Positions 7,903-16,242 of a DNA stretch of 34,138 nucleotides are shown here, piece by piece (position 1 is the first letter of the stretch; every line of letters starts with the position of its first letter). The position numbers were made by a program, and so were the translations under genes. The DNA comes from Alicyclobacillus sp. (lineage in GTDB: Bacteria; Bacillota; Bacilli; Alicyclobacillales; Alicyclobacillaceae). Under the pieces are notes generated by a model, which searched no databases, was not told the DNA's origin, and saw only the letters and a program-made list of their open reading frames with translations. Where the stretch lies: NCBI GenBank assembly GCA_023512635.1, contig JAILZF010000009.1, forward strand, positions 1-34,138. Reading direction: 5' to 3'.

Positions 7903-8363
7903 GGGCAACACCTTTCTATGAGGTCTGGGTGATAGAGCGAGAGCCGGAAGAGAAGCTGGTTTACAGTATTATTCATAGTTGGGGAATATGAGTGGATAAG
8001 CCCACAGGGGGCGGAACGGGGCGTGAAGGGGTGGGCCAGCGGACGCGCCGCCTCATGGGAGGGCTGCTTGGCCTGTCCGTTCCTTCCAATCTAAACCTAA
8101 TCCTCCCAACGGGTTGGCAACCGATCCAACATCTTCGCAAAGGGAATTCGCTACCCTCCAAGAATTGATTCACTCAATCTACTTAGCAATCCTATCCTTC
8201 GTTGGTTTGGAGGGTCGAGGGCTGACAGCGACAGGGTGAACAGGTACAGGGAAACAGTTGCCGGCTATGCAGCTCTCGGGTTTGCAGTCACCGGCTGCAC
8301 AGCGACAGGTCTGCTACCACAGAGACGGACACTTACAACCTTGAGGGAGTGGACCCTAACCCC
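7903..8363. other. Intergenic region between divergent secreted-protein genes
   Basis: These 461 bases must hold the promoters of the L,D-transpeptidase gene (leftwards) and the Ig-repeat gene (rightwards). The first part is AT-richer (AATACTG and TATTCATAG near 7965-7985 could be -10 elements) but no clean -35/-10 pair is visible for either gene. Two imperfect direct repeats, CCGGCTATGCAGC (8261-8273) and CCGGCTGCACAGC (8291-8303), are 30 bases apart in the leader of the Ig-repeat gene. I see no known riboswitch. Confidence 0.5.
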
Positions 8364-10901
8364 ATGCAGAAACGTGTGAACAAGGCATGCAATTTGGTGA
8401 CGGCCGGGGCGGTCATGGCGCTGTTGGCCAACCTGACCAGTGCCCAGGCGGCGACGGTGCCGCAGAGCGGTTACTTTATCGACGGTTACTTTTTTGCCAG
8501 TGCGGACGTGGCGCAGAATCCACAAGTGTTGGTGCCGGAAATCAACGGGCTGATCAACCAGGACCCAGCCGGGCTGGCTTTGGAGCTAAACGGCTACTTT
8601 GCGAATTACCAAGGATTTATGGCGGCAAAGCCGAGCGGCAACCTGTGGGATGCGTTTGTACAGTACGCGCAGGCGCATACGTTTGCACTGCCTCCGGGGA
8701 CGCAGCAGGTGTACGCGGATGGCAGCCGGACGGTGCTGGTGCCGGACGTGGCCGCGGCGGTGTCTGACTTTGCCTACGTACAGAGTGAAGTGGTACCGCC
8801 GGCCAGCGGCCGTGTGACACTGACGCTGCAGCAGCCGCCAGTGGCCACCAATAGCCAGGGGCAGGTGGTGAGTCGCCAGGGTACGTTCAGTGTCAGCGGG
8901 CCGGACAGTCAGCATGTGACCATCGACGCGCAAACAGGGACCTTGTCGGTGACGGCGGGGGCGGCGTATGGGGTCTACACGGTCACCTACCGTGTGGATG
9001 GCGTGAATCAGCAGACTCAAGTGACGGTGGCACCCGGCGCGCCAGCGGCGGTCACGGCGGCTTCATCCCAGGACGTGGCGCTGCTGGTGCACAAATCGCA
9101 AACCTTGACTTTTACCGTGGCGGACAGCAACGGCAACCCGGTACCGGGCGTCAAGGTGGACTTTGGCGTGACAGGCAGCCTGAAGGCGGCGGGCTTGAGC
9201 TCTTCCGCAGGGGTGACGGACAATCACGGCCAGGTGAGCGTCAGCTACACGGACGATGTACCGGGGGACAGCGGTACCGTGACGGCGGCGGTGGACGGTG
9301 GTGGTGTGCAGGGGGCATCCGGGAACATCACGGTGGTGGCCATTGGCCCGGCGCAGGTGAGCAGCAGCCTGACGGCGCCCGTCCAGGTTACGGCAGGAAA
9401 AGCCCAGGATGTGGCGTTCAGCGTGATCGACAGCAACGGCGATGCCGCCGCGGGGGTGGTCTTGGACCTGGGTGTGACCGGTACCCTGCAGGTTGGCGGG
9501 TTATCTAAGCAGCAAGTGGTGACGGACGCTACGGGGCAAGCGGCCGTGACGTACACCGACACGCGGGCCGGCGACACGGGCACGGTAGTGGCCACGGTGG
9601 ACGGCCAGCCTGCGGTGAGTGGGGCGAGCGCGCCGCTGACGGTGTTGGCCGCGGACCCGGCGGTGGTGACCGCGGATGTGGCAGATGCGCAGAACGCGGC
9701 GTTGGAGGTGCCACTCACCCTGCATTTTACGGTCGAGGACGCGTACGGCAACCCTGTGTCTGGGACACAGGTGGACTTTATCACCACCTTGGCCGCTGCG
9801 CAGTTGAGCGCTCTTCAAGCGGTGACCGACAGCAGCGGGCGAGTGAGTGTCAACGTGACCGATCCTGCCGCTGAAAGCGGTACGGTGACGGCGACGGTGC
9901 ACGGCACCAACCTCCAGGCGAGCACAGGTACGCTATCGTTTGCTGCTCAGTTGCAAGTGAACCCGGCTGCCGCCCAAAAGGTGACGGTGTCGCAGCCGCA
10001 GACGGTGACGTTTACGTTGACGGACGGCCAGGGACAGCCGCTGGCGGGGATGAAGCTGGACTTTGGCGTCACAGGGACCCTCAAGGCAGCAGGGTTAAGC
10101 GCAACCTCGGCAGTGACCGACAGTCGAGGTCAGGCTAGTGTGACGTACACGGACGCCACGGCGGGCGACAGCGGCAGCGTGACGGCGACCCTGGACGGCA
10201 CGCAGCTCGCCCAGCCGTCCGGGACGTTGACGGTGGTGGCGGTGGGGCCGTCGGCCATTGCTACGGATGTGACGGAGCCGGTGAACCTGACCGCTGGACA
10301 GCCGCTGACGGTGCACTTTACGGTGACGGATCAGAACGGTAACCCGCGTGCGAGCGTGGGCTTGAATGTCAGCACGACGGGCACACTGCCTGCTTCGGGC
10401 TTGAGCAAGACGCTGGTCACCACGGACACCACCGGTACGGCGTCGGTGACGTTCACGGACACGAAGGCTGGCGACACGGGAACGGTGGTGGCGACGGCGG
10501 CCAACGACAACACGGTGCAGCAGGCGACAGGGACCATCACGGTGGAGGCTGGCCCGGTATCAGCGAGCCAGAGCACGGTGAGCGGGCCGGCGAACCCGGT
10601 GCAGGCAGGGACGGGCAATGTCAGCCTGACGGTCACCGTGGCGGACCAGTACGGCAATCCGATTGGCGGGCTGGGACAGGATGCGTTTGCTGTGTCCTCG
10701 GATGACCTCGGTGCTGGAGCGAACGGGGTGTTGGCGGTGACGGGGGTGACGGAGTCGGCGGCAGCGCCGGGGACGTATTCGGTGGTGGCCACGGACGAAG
10801 ACACCAACGGGGGCAGCGCGCAGACGCTGACTGTGAGCGTCCGGGGGACGGCACTGGCGCAGACGGCGAGTGTCACGGTAGAGTCGGCCCCGCAGGGATA
10901 A
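8364..10901 (+). CDS. Secreted tandem bacterial Ig-like (Big_1/invasin type) protein with a novel N-terminal domain
   Basis: The 845-residue product has a signal peptide ending in SAQA near residue 29, then a domain at about 34-126 (SGYFIDGYFFASADV..LELNGYFANYQGFM..LPPGTQQVYADGS) that is shared with the products at 29217 and 31164. A beta-rich segment (150-223) is followed by five repeats of about 100 residues (227-731), each with F/VxVxDxxGNPxxGxxxDF, VTDxxGQxxVxYTD and GDSGTVTA, typical of Big_1/invasin domains. A sixth, different Ig-like domain (about 732-841) ends the protein. There is no visible sortase motif or SLH domain. The start may be the ATG at 8364 or the GTG at 8349; neither has a well-spaced ribosome site. 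A terminator follows at 11078. Confidence 0.88.
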   Translation: MQKRVNKACNLVTAGAVMALLANLTSAQAATVPQSGYFIDGYFFASADVAQNPQVLVPEINGLINQDPAGLALELNGYFANYQGFMAAKPSGNLWDAFVQYAQAHTFALPPGTQQVYADGSRTVLVPDVAAAVSDFAYVQSEVVPPASGRVTLTLQQPPVATNSQGQVVSRQGTFSVSGPDSQHVTIDAQTGTLSVTAGAAYGVYTVTYRVDGVNQQTQVTVAPGAPAAVTAASSQDVALLVHKSQTLTFTVADSNGNPVPGVKVDFGVTGSLKAAGLSSSAGVTDNHGQVSVSYTDDVPGDSGTVTAAVDGGGVQGASGNITVVAIGPAQVSSSLTAPVQVTAGKAQDVAFSVIDSNGDAAAGVVLDLGVTGTLQVGGLSKQQVVTDATGQAAVTYTDTRAGDTGTVVATVDGQPAVSGASAPLTVLAADPAVVTADVADAQNAALEVPLTLHFTVEDAYGNPVSGTQVDFITTLAAAQLSALQAVTDSSGRVSVNVTDPAAESGTVTATVHGTNLQASTGTLSFAAQLQVNPAAAQKVTVSQPQTVTFTLTDGQGQPLAGMKLDFGVTGTLKAAGLSATSAVTDSRGQASVTYTDATAGDSGSVTATLDGTQLAQPSGTLTVVAVGPSAIATDVTEPVNLTAGQPLTVHFTVTDQNGNPRASVGLNVSTTGTLPASGLSKTLVTTDTTGTASVTFTDTKAGDTGTVVATAANDNTVQQATGTITVEAGPVSASQSTVSGPANPVQAGTGNVSLTVTVADQYGNPIGGLGQDAFAVSSDDLGAGANGVLAVTGVTESAAAPGTYSVVATDEDTNGGSAQTLTVSVRGTALAQTASVTVESAPQG
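9042..10556 (+). repeat. Five tandem Ig-like domain repeats of about 300 bases each
   Basis: Five units of 98-104 codons begin near 9042, 9354, 9663, 9957 and 10254. Units one and four are closest to each other (both contain DFGVTGxLKAAGLS), as are two and five (both contain TGTLxxxGLSK and AGDTGTVVAT), which suggests duplication in blocks and not one at a time. Confidence 0.8.
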
Positions 10902-11077
10902 GGTACGGGATCTCGATGACGTGGGATGTGAGCCATTCTGGGTGAATGAGGAAAGGGCAGGGTGGGAGGGTGACTTGTTGGAGGGGGTGGGAAATCAGGC
11001 GGAGGGAGGAAGGTTGAGGCTCTCCATGTTGTGTCGGGTTGATGAGGTGGATGAGGGTATGACAGGGTTTGGACTTC

Positions 11078-11103
11078 CCGCCGCGGATTGCGGCGGTTTT
11101 TTT
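11078..11103 (+). terminator. Rho-independent terminator of the Ig-repeat gene
   Basis: CCGCCGC (11078-11084), loop GGATT, GCGGCGG (11090-11096) form a perfect 7-bp stem followed by seven T residues (11097-11103). It lies 177 bases after the stop codon. Confidence 0.9.
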
Positions 11104-11203
11104 ATGGGGGATGGGGGCCGGATAAGGCCCGCGGCGGCCGCTAAGCGGGGCGCGTGGGCTTGGCAGGGGGCGAGAGAGTCCCCTGCGCCGCCCCCCTTTC
11201 CCG

Positions 11204-12469
11204 CTACACCAAACAGGGCAGGGTCTCAAACGAGGCGCCGAGCACCTCCTTCGCGGGGGTGTGCAGCACCCCTTCCAACACGGTGGCGTAGACGGTGCGG
11301 AAGTCGACCGCGTAGGCCAGATCGCCATTGTGGGTGTGGCGCGGCGTTGGGGCTTCTCCGTAGAGGCCCCCTTTAACGCGCGGGCCAATCAAAAACACCG
11401 GGCCGGCCTCGCCGTGGTCGGTGCCGCCGCTGCCGTTTTCCTTAATGCGCCGCCCGAACTCGGAGAAAGCAAGCAGCGTCACCCGGTCCGCGAGCCTGCG
11501 CTGCTGTACATCGCGCAGGAAGGCCCCGACACTGGCAGAAAAGGCACCCAGCGTAGCGCCGTGGTGGGACTCTTCCGCAGCGTGATCGTCGAATCCACCC
11601 ATTTGGGTATAGAAGACGCGGGTGGGCACGCCGGCGCCCATCAGCTCGGCAACCACCTGCAATTGGGCGCCCAGTGCGGTCTGGGGATACCCGGAAGAGG
11701 GCTTGATTTTACCGCTGAACCCCTCCATTTCTTGCATCCCGCCGTACAGCTGTTGGCCTTGTTTGCGGACGTAGGCGAGTGGGTCCGTGCTGCCAGGGTC
11801 TGCATCCTGGGCGTACAGGGTGCGCGCAGCGGCGGCCAGGGCAGGGTTCCACCAGGCGGATTGCTCGGCCGCGAGCCGGTAGGTGTTGGGGCGGATGAGG
11901 CTTGGCACGCTGGCCTTCTGGGCGGCAAAGGCGAGTGGTGCCAACGTGCCCAGGTTGATGGCGCGCAGGGGGTCAGCGGTTGGGGTGGCGGTGAGGTCGA
12001 GGTAGCGGCCCAGCCAACCCGTGTGCTGGCGTAAAGCGGGATCGGCCGTGTGCCAAACAGCCATCGATTGAAAATGAGATAGGATGGGGTTAGGGTAGCC
12101 AACGCCTTGCACAATCGCAACCTGTCCGGCTTGGTACAGGTGTTGCAAGTCCTGCATGTTCGGATGCAGGCCAACCTCAGAGGTCAGCGGCAACACGTCC
12201 TTCTGCTGGATGGCGATGTTGGGACGGGCGTCGTAGTACCAACCTTGCGTGTACGGGATGACGGTGTTCAGGCCATCGTTGCCGCCGGATAACTGCACCA
12301 CCACCAGAACGTCGTTCGCGTTGTGGGCCAACGCAGGGGCACCCACAAGGGCCGCGCGCTGCAGCCATTCTTTGAGCAATGCGCCGCCAAGGCCCGTAGC
12401 CAGCAGCGTCAGTCCGCCGATTTTGAGAAACTCCCGGCGCGTCAGGTACCGTTTCACGGGGAGCACCAT
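11204..12469 (-). CDS. DUF1501 family protein with Tat signal
   Basis: The 421-residue product has a twin-arginine signal near its N-terminus (TRREFLKIGGLTLLATGLGG), so it is probably exported folded by Tat. The body is a DUF1501 protein: VVVQLSGGNDGLNTVIPY, HPNMQDLQHLYQAGQVAIVQGVGY, HFQSMAVWHTAD, MGGFDDHA, LLAFSEFGRRIKENGSGGTDHG. The fold is of the alkaline-phosphatase/sulfatase superfamily and the Asp and His residues of FDDH and TDHG are candidate metal ligands. It begins two bases after the stop of the DUF1800 gene and is certainly co-transcribed with it. The ATG at 12469 is used here; a GTG at 12454 directly before KRYLTRREFL is an alternative. The frame stays open upstream but that part lies over the DUF1800 gene. 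Confidence 0.9.
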   Translation of the reverse strand: MVLPVKRYLTRREFLKIGGLTLLATGLGGALLKEWLQRAALVGAPALAHNANDVLVVVQLSGGNDGLNTVIPYTQGWYYDARPNIAIQQKDVLPLTSEVGLHPNMQDLQHLYQAGQVAIVQGVGYPNPILSHFQSMAVWHTADPALRQHTGWLGRYLDLTATPTADPLRAINLGTLAPLAFAAQKASVPSLIRPNTYRLAAEQSAWWNPALAAAARTLYAQDADPGSTDPLAYVRKQGQQLYGGMQEMEGFSGKIKPSSGYPQTALGAQLQVVAELMGAGVPTRVFYTQMGGFDDHAAEESHHGATLGAFSASVGAFLRDVQQRRLADRVTLLAFSEFGRRIKENGSGGTDHGEAGPVFLIGPRVKGGLYGEAPTPRHTHNGDLAYAVDFRTVYATVLEGVLHTPAKEVLGASFETLPCLV

Positions 12470-12471
12470 CC

Positions 12472-13869
12472 TTAACAGATGTGATACTCGGGGGCGGTCC
12501 AAAGAAGGTAGCGCAACTGTGCCAAGGAGGCATGGCCAGACGCAGAAGCGGCAAAAGTGCGCAACGCCTGCAGGGTGGCCGCTGACGGTTGGAGGATGAG
12601 GGCCTCTTGCAACAAGGGGTCCATCCGCGGGTCTCCCGTCCCCCCGTGGGCCCCGGTGCTGGCAATGTCCGCAGCAGAGGCGGGGGCAGCGGCGGCGGCA
12701 GGGGCCGTGGTGTCCAGGCGTCGTGCGACTTGGTAGGCAAAGTTGAAACGAGCAAGCAGGGTGGCGGAGTTGATCCAGGTCTGCCCGCCAGGCCAGCCAG
12801 CGACGTTGGGCGGATTGAACAGTTGCATCCCGCACGCGGTCAGGGCGCTGTCCAACTGGCGGGCAGGCAGGTTGACCCCTGTGCTGCGCACCAGGCCTAT
12901 GACGAAGTCGACCGGGGATTTCACCAGGCTGCCCACGGCTTGTGCGCTTTGGAACTCGTCTGAGAGAAAAATCGCCTGCATCAGCCGGCCAATATGGTAA
13001 TCCTGTTGCACCCACACGCGTGCAAACTTGTCGATCCACGCGGCAGGCGGGTTGGGATGGACAAACCACTGCAAAATCTTGCCCGTGACAAACGGTGCGC
13101 AGTGAGGGCTTGCTAACAGAATGTCAATGACCTCGGCGGGGCCAAAGTTGCCGGTGCGGCCCAGCAGTGTCTTGACGCCGTCGTCGTGGCGGGCGGCGAC
13201 AAACCGAACCTGGCCCGTCTGTCGGTTGAGCTGGTATCCGGTGAGTGATCGCGCTGCGGCGACGACGTCCTCCTGGGTATACGTCAGTCCGATGGTGAAC
13301 AGTTCCATCAACTCGCGCCCGTAGTTTTCATTGGGCGCCTTTTTGGTGCTGCGGGCGTTGTCCAACCAAATGAGCATGGCAGGGTCGGCGGTGATGTCGA
13401 GCAGCATCTGGCGGAAGGAGCCGAGCGCGTTTTTGCGCAGGGTGTTGTTTTGCTGCAGCATCAGCCACGGTGAGTTGACTTTGGATTCCGCGGTGGCAAA
13501 GTGATTGTGCCAAAACAGGGTCATCTTTTCTAAGAAAGGATGGCGGGTCTGTACCATCCGGGTAATCCAAGCCTCACGCAGGCGGGCAAAGTCGGGGCCG
13601 AGCGTCCCTTTGTGCTCCTGGGCGGGCGGCGCGATGTCAGCGGTCAGGTCGAACGTTGAAGGTGCTGTGGTCACCGCCGGCGCGGCAGGTGCTGCGGGTG
13701 TGGCTGCCGTGTGGGCAGCGGACGCTGGGGTGTCGGAGGCCACCGGGTTCACCAGGCTTTGCACAGTCGCTTCATAGCCTTGCTTTTGCCACTGTTGCAA
13801 CACCGCCAGGTGTTCACCCCCCAACCCGGCTCGCTTAGACAGGTGGACAAAGGCACTCCAGTTGTCCAT
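12472..13869 (-). CDS. DUF1800 family protein
   Basis: The 465-residue product is a typical DUF1800 protein: an N-terminal HLSKRAGLGG, then ITRMVQTRHPFLEKMTLFWHNHF, NYGRELMELFTIGLTYTQED, and near the C-terminus NPPNVAGWPGGQTWINSATLLAR. DUF1800 and DUF1501 genes are found as a pair in many bacteria; the pair's biochemical role is not established. An Ala/Thr/Pro-rich insertion (about residues 43-72) and a second one near 415-430 look like flexible linkers. I use ATG 13869 (GGGGG at eight bases; the protein then starts with MDNWSAFVHLSKRAG); an ATG at 13884 would add five residues. No clear signal peptide is visible although the partner is exported. Confidence 0.88.
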   Translation of the reverse strand: MDNWSAFVHLSKRAGLGGEHLAVLQQWQKQGYEATVQSLVNPVASDTPASAAHTAATPAAPAAPAVTTAPSTFDLTADIAPPAQEHKGTLGPDFARLREAWITRMVQTRHPFLEKMTLFWHNHFATAESKVNSPWLMLQQNNTLRKNALGSFRQMLLDITADPAMLIWLDNARSTKKAPNENYGRELMELFTIGLTYTQEDVVAAARSLTGYQLNRQTGQVRFVAARHDDGVKTLLGRTGNFGPAEVIDILLASPHCAPFVTGKILQWFVHPNPPAAWIDKFARVWVQQDYHIGRLMQAIFLSDEFQSAQAVGSLVKSPVDFVIGLVRSTGVNLPARQLDSALTACGMQLFNPPNVAGWPGGQTWINSATLLARFNFAYQVARRLDTTAPAAAAAPASAADIASTGAHGGTGDPRMDPLLQEALILQPSAATLQALRTFAASASGHASLAQLRYLLWTAPEYHIC

Positions 13870-13988
13870 GGTGATGGCCCCCATCCATCAAAAAGGTGGG
13901 CGGGAGGCCGGGGAACATCTGCGTGCGGGCAGGCCTCCGCCATCGGCAGGCAGCATCCTCAGGAGATGTACGTGCTGCTCCATTGACC

Positions 13989-14017
13989 ATTCTAAAGATA
14001 GGATGGGAACCTTGAAA
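13989..14017 (-). promoter_or_regulatory. Candidate sigma-A promoter of the DUF1800-DUF1501 operon
   Basis: On the minus strand a -35-like TTTCAA (14017-14012) and a -10 TAGAAT (13994-13989) are separated by exactly 17 bases. The site lies in an AT-rich island just behind the metallophosphoesterase gene and would give a leader of about 110 bases. Confidence 0.5.
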
Positions 14018-14049
14018 AGAGATTGAAAAGTACGACGCCATGGACGGCT

Positions 14050-15102
14050 TTATCGACCTGGTTGCGCGGGTGAGTCCAGGCTTAACCGGTACTGCCCCAG
14101 CCAAGCGTGATGGCGAAAGTCGCGCTCTCGCACCACAAGGGTACCGGCGTACACCTCCACGCACAGACCCTCGCTGGTTCCAGCCGGCTGGTGATTGGGC
14201 AGCAGGGGCATGTACACGCTCGCGTCGTTGAACATCACAATGCGGTGATGGTACATCGTCAGCGGCTGGTTTTTCAACGTAAGGTGCGTATGACCAGAAA
14301 ACAACACCACATTCGGGTGTGCGTACAGGATTTGTTTTAACGCTTCAGGTTGGACAATGGTTTCCTTGCTGCTGCCAGCCACCGTGTGTGGAATCGGCTG
14401 ATGGAGGAAGACAAAGACTGGCCGGTCGGCCGGGCTGGCTTGCAACTGCGATTGCAGCCAAGCCAGTTGCTGGCTGGACAAGACGGCGTTGTCGTAGTAG
14501 CGGGGATTGGTCATGCGCGAGGCTTCCGTACCCAGAATAATAAAATGGTAGCCTGCAACCCAGCGATCGTAATACACATGGGGAACCCCGGTGTTTTGCG
14601 TGAACCGCTCGATGCAACGCTGATCCGTTTGGCCGTTGGGGAAGGTGGCTACGCTTAATCGCCCGGTTTTCGTGCGAAACGCCGCGTAAAACTCGTGGTT
14701 GCCAATGGCGCAGAGGGTGCGGGCCGGATGCGGCAGTTTGGCCAGAAGCCGATGGAGTTCTGCATAATCTTGAGGCATCCCGGTGTCTGTGAGGTCGCCG
14801 TTGAGGATTAAGGCGGCGTACGCGGGCGTGAGCTGGTGAATATCCTGCAACGCCACAGACAGGTTGCGCTCCGCCAGTACGTTGACATACGCCTGACCGC
14901 GATCATTCGTCCCCCGAATGTGGAGGTCACTGAGGACCCAGAACGTGAGAGAGGGGGCAGGATGGCGGGAAGTGGGTGTGGATGCGGACACGGGTGGGTG
15001 AACCGCAGCGGCCTGAACGGTGGGGTGACCTGCAAATGGGAGGACCACCGCCCACATCCATGTACAAACCCCTTGGCAGGCGCGACGTACGGTGGATGGC
15101 AA
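14050..15102 (-). CDS. Secreted metallophosphoesterase (calcineurin-like)
   Basis: The 350-residue product has all five motifs of the calcineurin-like phosphoesterase family: SDLHIRG (D-x-H), NGDLTD (GDxxD), GNHEF (GNHE), a single His in FLHQPI and GHTHLTL (GHxH), which bind two metal ions. The N-terminal 35 residues have an Arg-rich start, a hydrophobic stretch (CTWMWAVVLPFAG) and VQAAA, consistent with a signal peptide. The TTG at 15102 lies a few bases after GGGAGGGAGG; an ATG at 15057 would remove half of the signal. Natural substrate unknown; relatives include purple-acid-phosphatase-like and Icc enzymes. Confidence 0.85.
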   Translation of the reverse strand: MPSTVRRACQGVCTWMWAVVLPFAGHPTVQAAAVHPPVSASTPTSRHPAPSLTFWVLSDLHIRGTNDRGQAYVNVLAERNLSVALQDIHQLTPAYAALILNGDLTDTGMPQDYAELHRLLAKLPHPARTLCAIGNHEFYAAFRTKTGRLSVATFPNGQTDQRCIERFTQNTGVPHVYYDRWVAGYHFIILGTEASRMTNPRYYDNAVLSSQQLAWLQSQLQASPADRPVFVFLHQPIPHTVAGSSKETIVQPEALKQILYAHPNVVLFSGHTHLTLKNQPLTMYHHRIVMFNDASVYMPLLPNHQPAGTSEGLCVEVYAGTLVVRERDFRHHAWLGQYRLSLDSPAQPGR

Positions 15103-15288
15103 AAGCCTCCCTCCCTCTGGCTGCGGCGTCCATCTTATCCATCAGCGTGCCCGCTTGGGGTCAGGGCATGCAGGGTGGAGAGGGGGAATTCGGACGAAAG
15201 ATCAGTCTTGCGCGCCCGCGGGCTTGATGTGGGCCGCGCCGGCCGTTGCATAGCATACATTCAGGCTTTCCCACATAAGGATGGTCGA

Positions 15289-15338
15289 TAGGTGATGGGG
15301 CTCACCTTCAACGCCTGGACAGGATGATGGCTCCTACG
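15289..15338 (+). ncRNA. Fluoride riboswitch (crcB motif)
   Basis: The aptamer reads TAGGTGATGGGGCTCACC, TTCAACGCCTGGACAGG and ATGATGGCTCCTACG in order. It has the GGNGATGG start, the P1 stem GGTGA/TCACC, the conserved CAACGCC, a short hairpin and the closing TGATGGCTCCTAC, which together are diagnostic of the crcB motif. Its 3' end forms part of the terminator stem at 15329-15358, so fluoride binding should prevent termination and switch on the two CrcB/FluC fluoride exporters. Confidence 0.93.
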
Positions 15339-15373
15339 GATGGTGATTCGTAGGGGCCTTTGCTGTCTTTTGC
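15329..15373 (+). terminator. Riboswitch-controlled attenuator before crcB
   Basis: GGCTCCTACG (15329-15338) pairs with CGTAGGGGCC (15349-15358), ten pairs with one G-U, followed by TTTGCTGTCTTTT. The left arm is also the last conserved part of the fluoride aptamer, so aptamer and terminator exclude each other. This is the expected layout of an 'on' switch. Confidence 0.85.
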
Positions 15374-15394
15374 GGAAAGGAGAGAGCAGGACAG

Positions 15395-15817
15395 ATGAAC
15401 ATCTTGGCCATTGGGGTGTTTGGATGTATTGGAGGGATGCTCCGGCTTGTCATTGAAAACAGCCTGCACGGACCGCAGGGTTTGCCAGTGGCCACCGTCA
15501 CCATCAATCTAAGCGGATCGTTCCTGTTAGGGTTTTTCCTTGTGATGGCGGAACGGAAAGGGTATCGGGACTGGATTAGGCAGGGGATAGGCGTGGGCTT
15601 GTTGGGGGCCTTGACCACCTTTTCAAATTTTACATTGGACACCTTGCAGCTGTTGCGCACGCATGGGGGGCTGGCCGCTGCCTATGTTGCGCTGAGCCTG
15701 GGGGGCGGGCTGATCTGCGTGTGGTTTGGTGAAGGGTTGGCCAGCCGGGTGTTTGCACGCCCCCTTCCATCCGCCTTGCCGGATGCGGGAGGGTATGCGT
15801 ATGACACTGGCCAATGA
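15395..15817 (+). CDS. crcB: Fluoride channel/exporter CrcB (FluC), first subunit
   Basis: The 140-residue product is a four-helix Fluc fluoride channel subunit. Visible family features are GCIGGMLRLVIEN with the conserved Arg, INLSGSFLLGF with the pore Asn, and GLLGALTTFSNFTLDT with the phenylalanine-box TTFSxF. A 25-residue tail beyond the usual end is encoded partly by sequence shared with the start of the next gene. An AGGAGAG site lies upstream of the ATG. It is under the fluoride riboswitch and overlaps the second crcB by 17 bases; in many Firmicutes the two paralogues form one channel. Confidence 0.93.
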   Translation: MNILAIGVFGCIGGMLRLVIENSLHGPQGLPVATVTINLSGSFLLGFFLVMAERKGYRDWIRQGIGVGLLGALTTFSNFTLDTLQLLRTHGGLAAAYVALSLGGGLICVWFGEGLASRVFARPLPSALPDAGGYAYDTGQ

Positions 15818-16169
15818 CCTGTTGGTGGGGACAGGAGCGACCGTGGGCACCGTGTTGCGATACGGGGTGGGGCAGTGGCTGGGGAAGAAGCTGGCTGTGC
15901 AGTTCCCTTGGGGGACTTGGTTGGTGAACGTGGTGGGGGCTTTTTGGCTGGGGTGGTGTGTGCGGGGGGTTGACGCCGGGGTATTGAGCTCCGGCTGGTG
16001 GATGTTCTTGGGGACTGGGGTGTGCGGTGGTTTTACGACGTTTTCCACGCTGTCGGTCGAGACGGTTCGATTGCTTCGCGTCAATTGGCGGATGGCGCTG
16101 GTGTATGTCGGCAGCTCGCTGGGGGTGGGAGGATGGTTGGGCTGGCTGGCGATGCACCACTTTGGGTGA
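15801..16169 (+). CDS. crcB: Fluoride channel/exporter CrcB (FluC), second subunit
   Basis: This 122-residue Fluc subunit shows GTGATVGTVLRYGVGQ with the conserved Arg, LVNVVGAFWLGW with the pore Asn, and GVCGGFTTFSTLSVET. The ATG at 15801 has GGGAGGG seven bases before it; upstream in-frame ATGs at 15783 and 15795 are too near or before that site. The reading frame starts inside the end of the first crcB, so translation is probably coupled. It exports fluoride together with, or in antiparallel pairing to, the first subunit. Confidence 0.93.
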   Translation: MTLANDLLVGTGATVGTVLRYGVGQWLGKKLAVQFPWGTWLVNVVGAFWLGWCVRGVDAGVLSSGWWMFLGTGVCGGFTTFSTLSVETVRLLRVNWRMALVYVGSSLGVGGWLGWLAMHHFG

Positions 16170-16195
16170 GGGAGGCGGCTTGGCCCGGGCAGACC

Positions 16196-16222
16196 AGCAA
16201 CCGCGGGCAGGCCGCGGTTGCT
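16196..16222. terminator. Hairpin between convergent crcB and SDR genes
   Basis: AGCAACCGCGG (16196-16206) and CCGCGGTTGCT (16212-16222) form a perfect 11-bp stem with a 5-base loop. There is no T run on either side, but its place 26 bases after crcB and 20 bases after the SDR stop, between convergent genes, fits a two-way terminator. Confidence 0.65.
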
Positions 16223-16242
16223 AGCGGGATCGACCAAGGAAC

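Noticed and set aside
10921-11376. A 151-residue plus-strand frame after the Ig-repeat gene
   Set aside because: It runs through a strong terminator (11078-11103) and into the antisense of the DUF1501 gene.
12470-13069. An upstream extension of the DUF1501 protein by 200 residues
   Set aside because: The extension is an off-frame reading of the DUF1800 gene; the Tat signal marks the real N-terminus near 12469.
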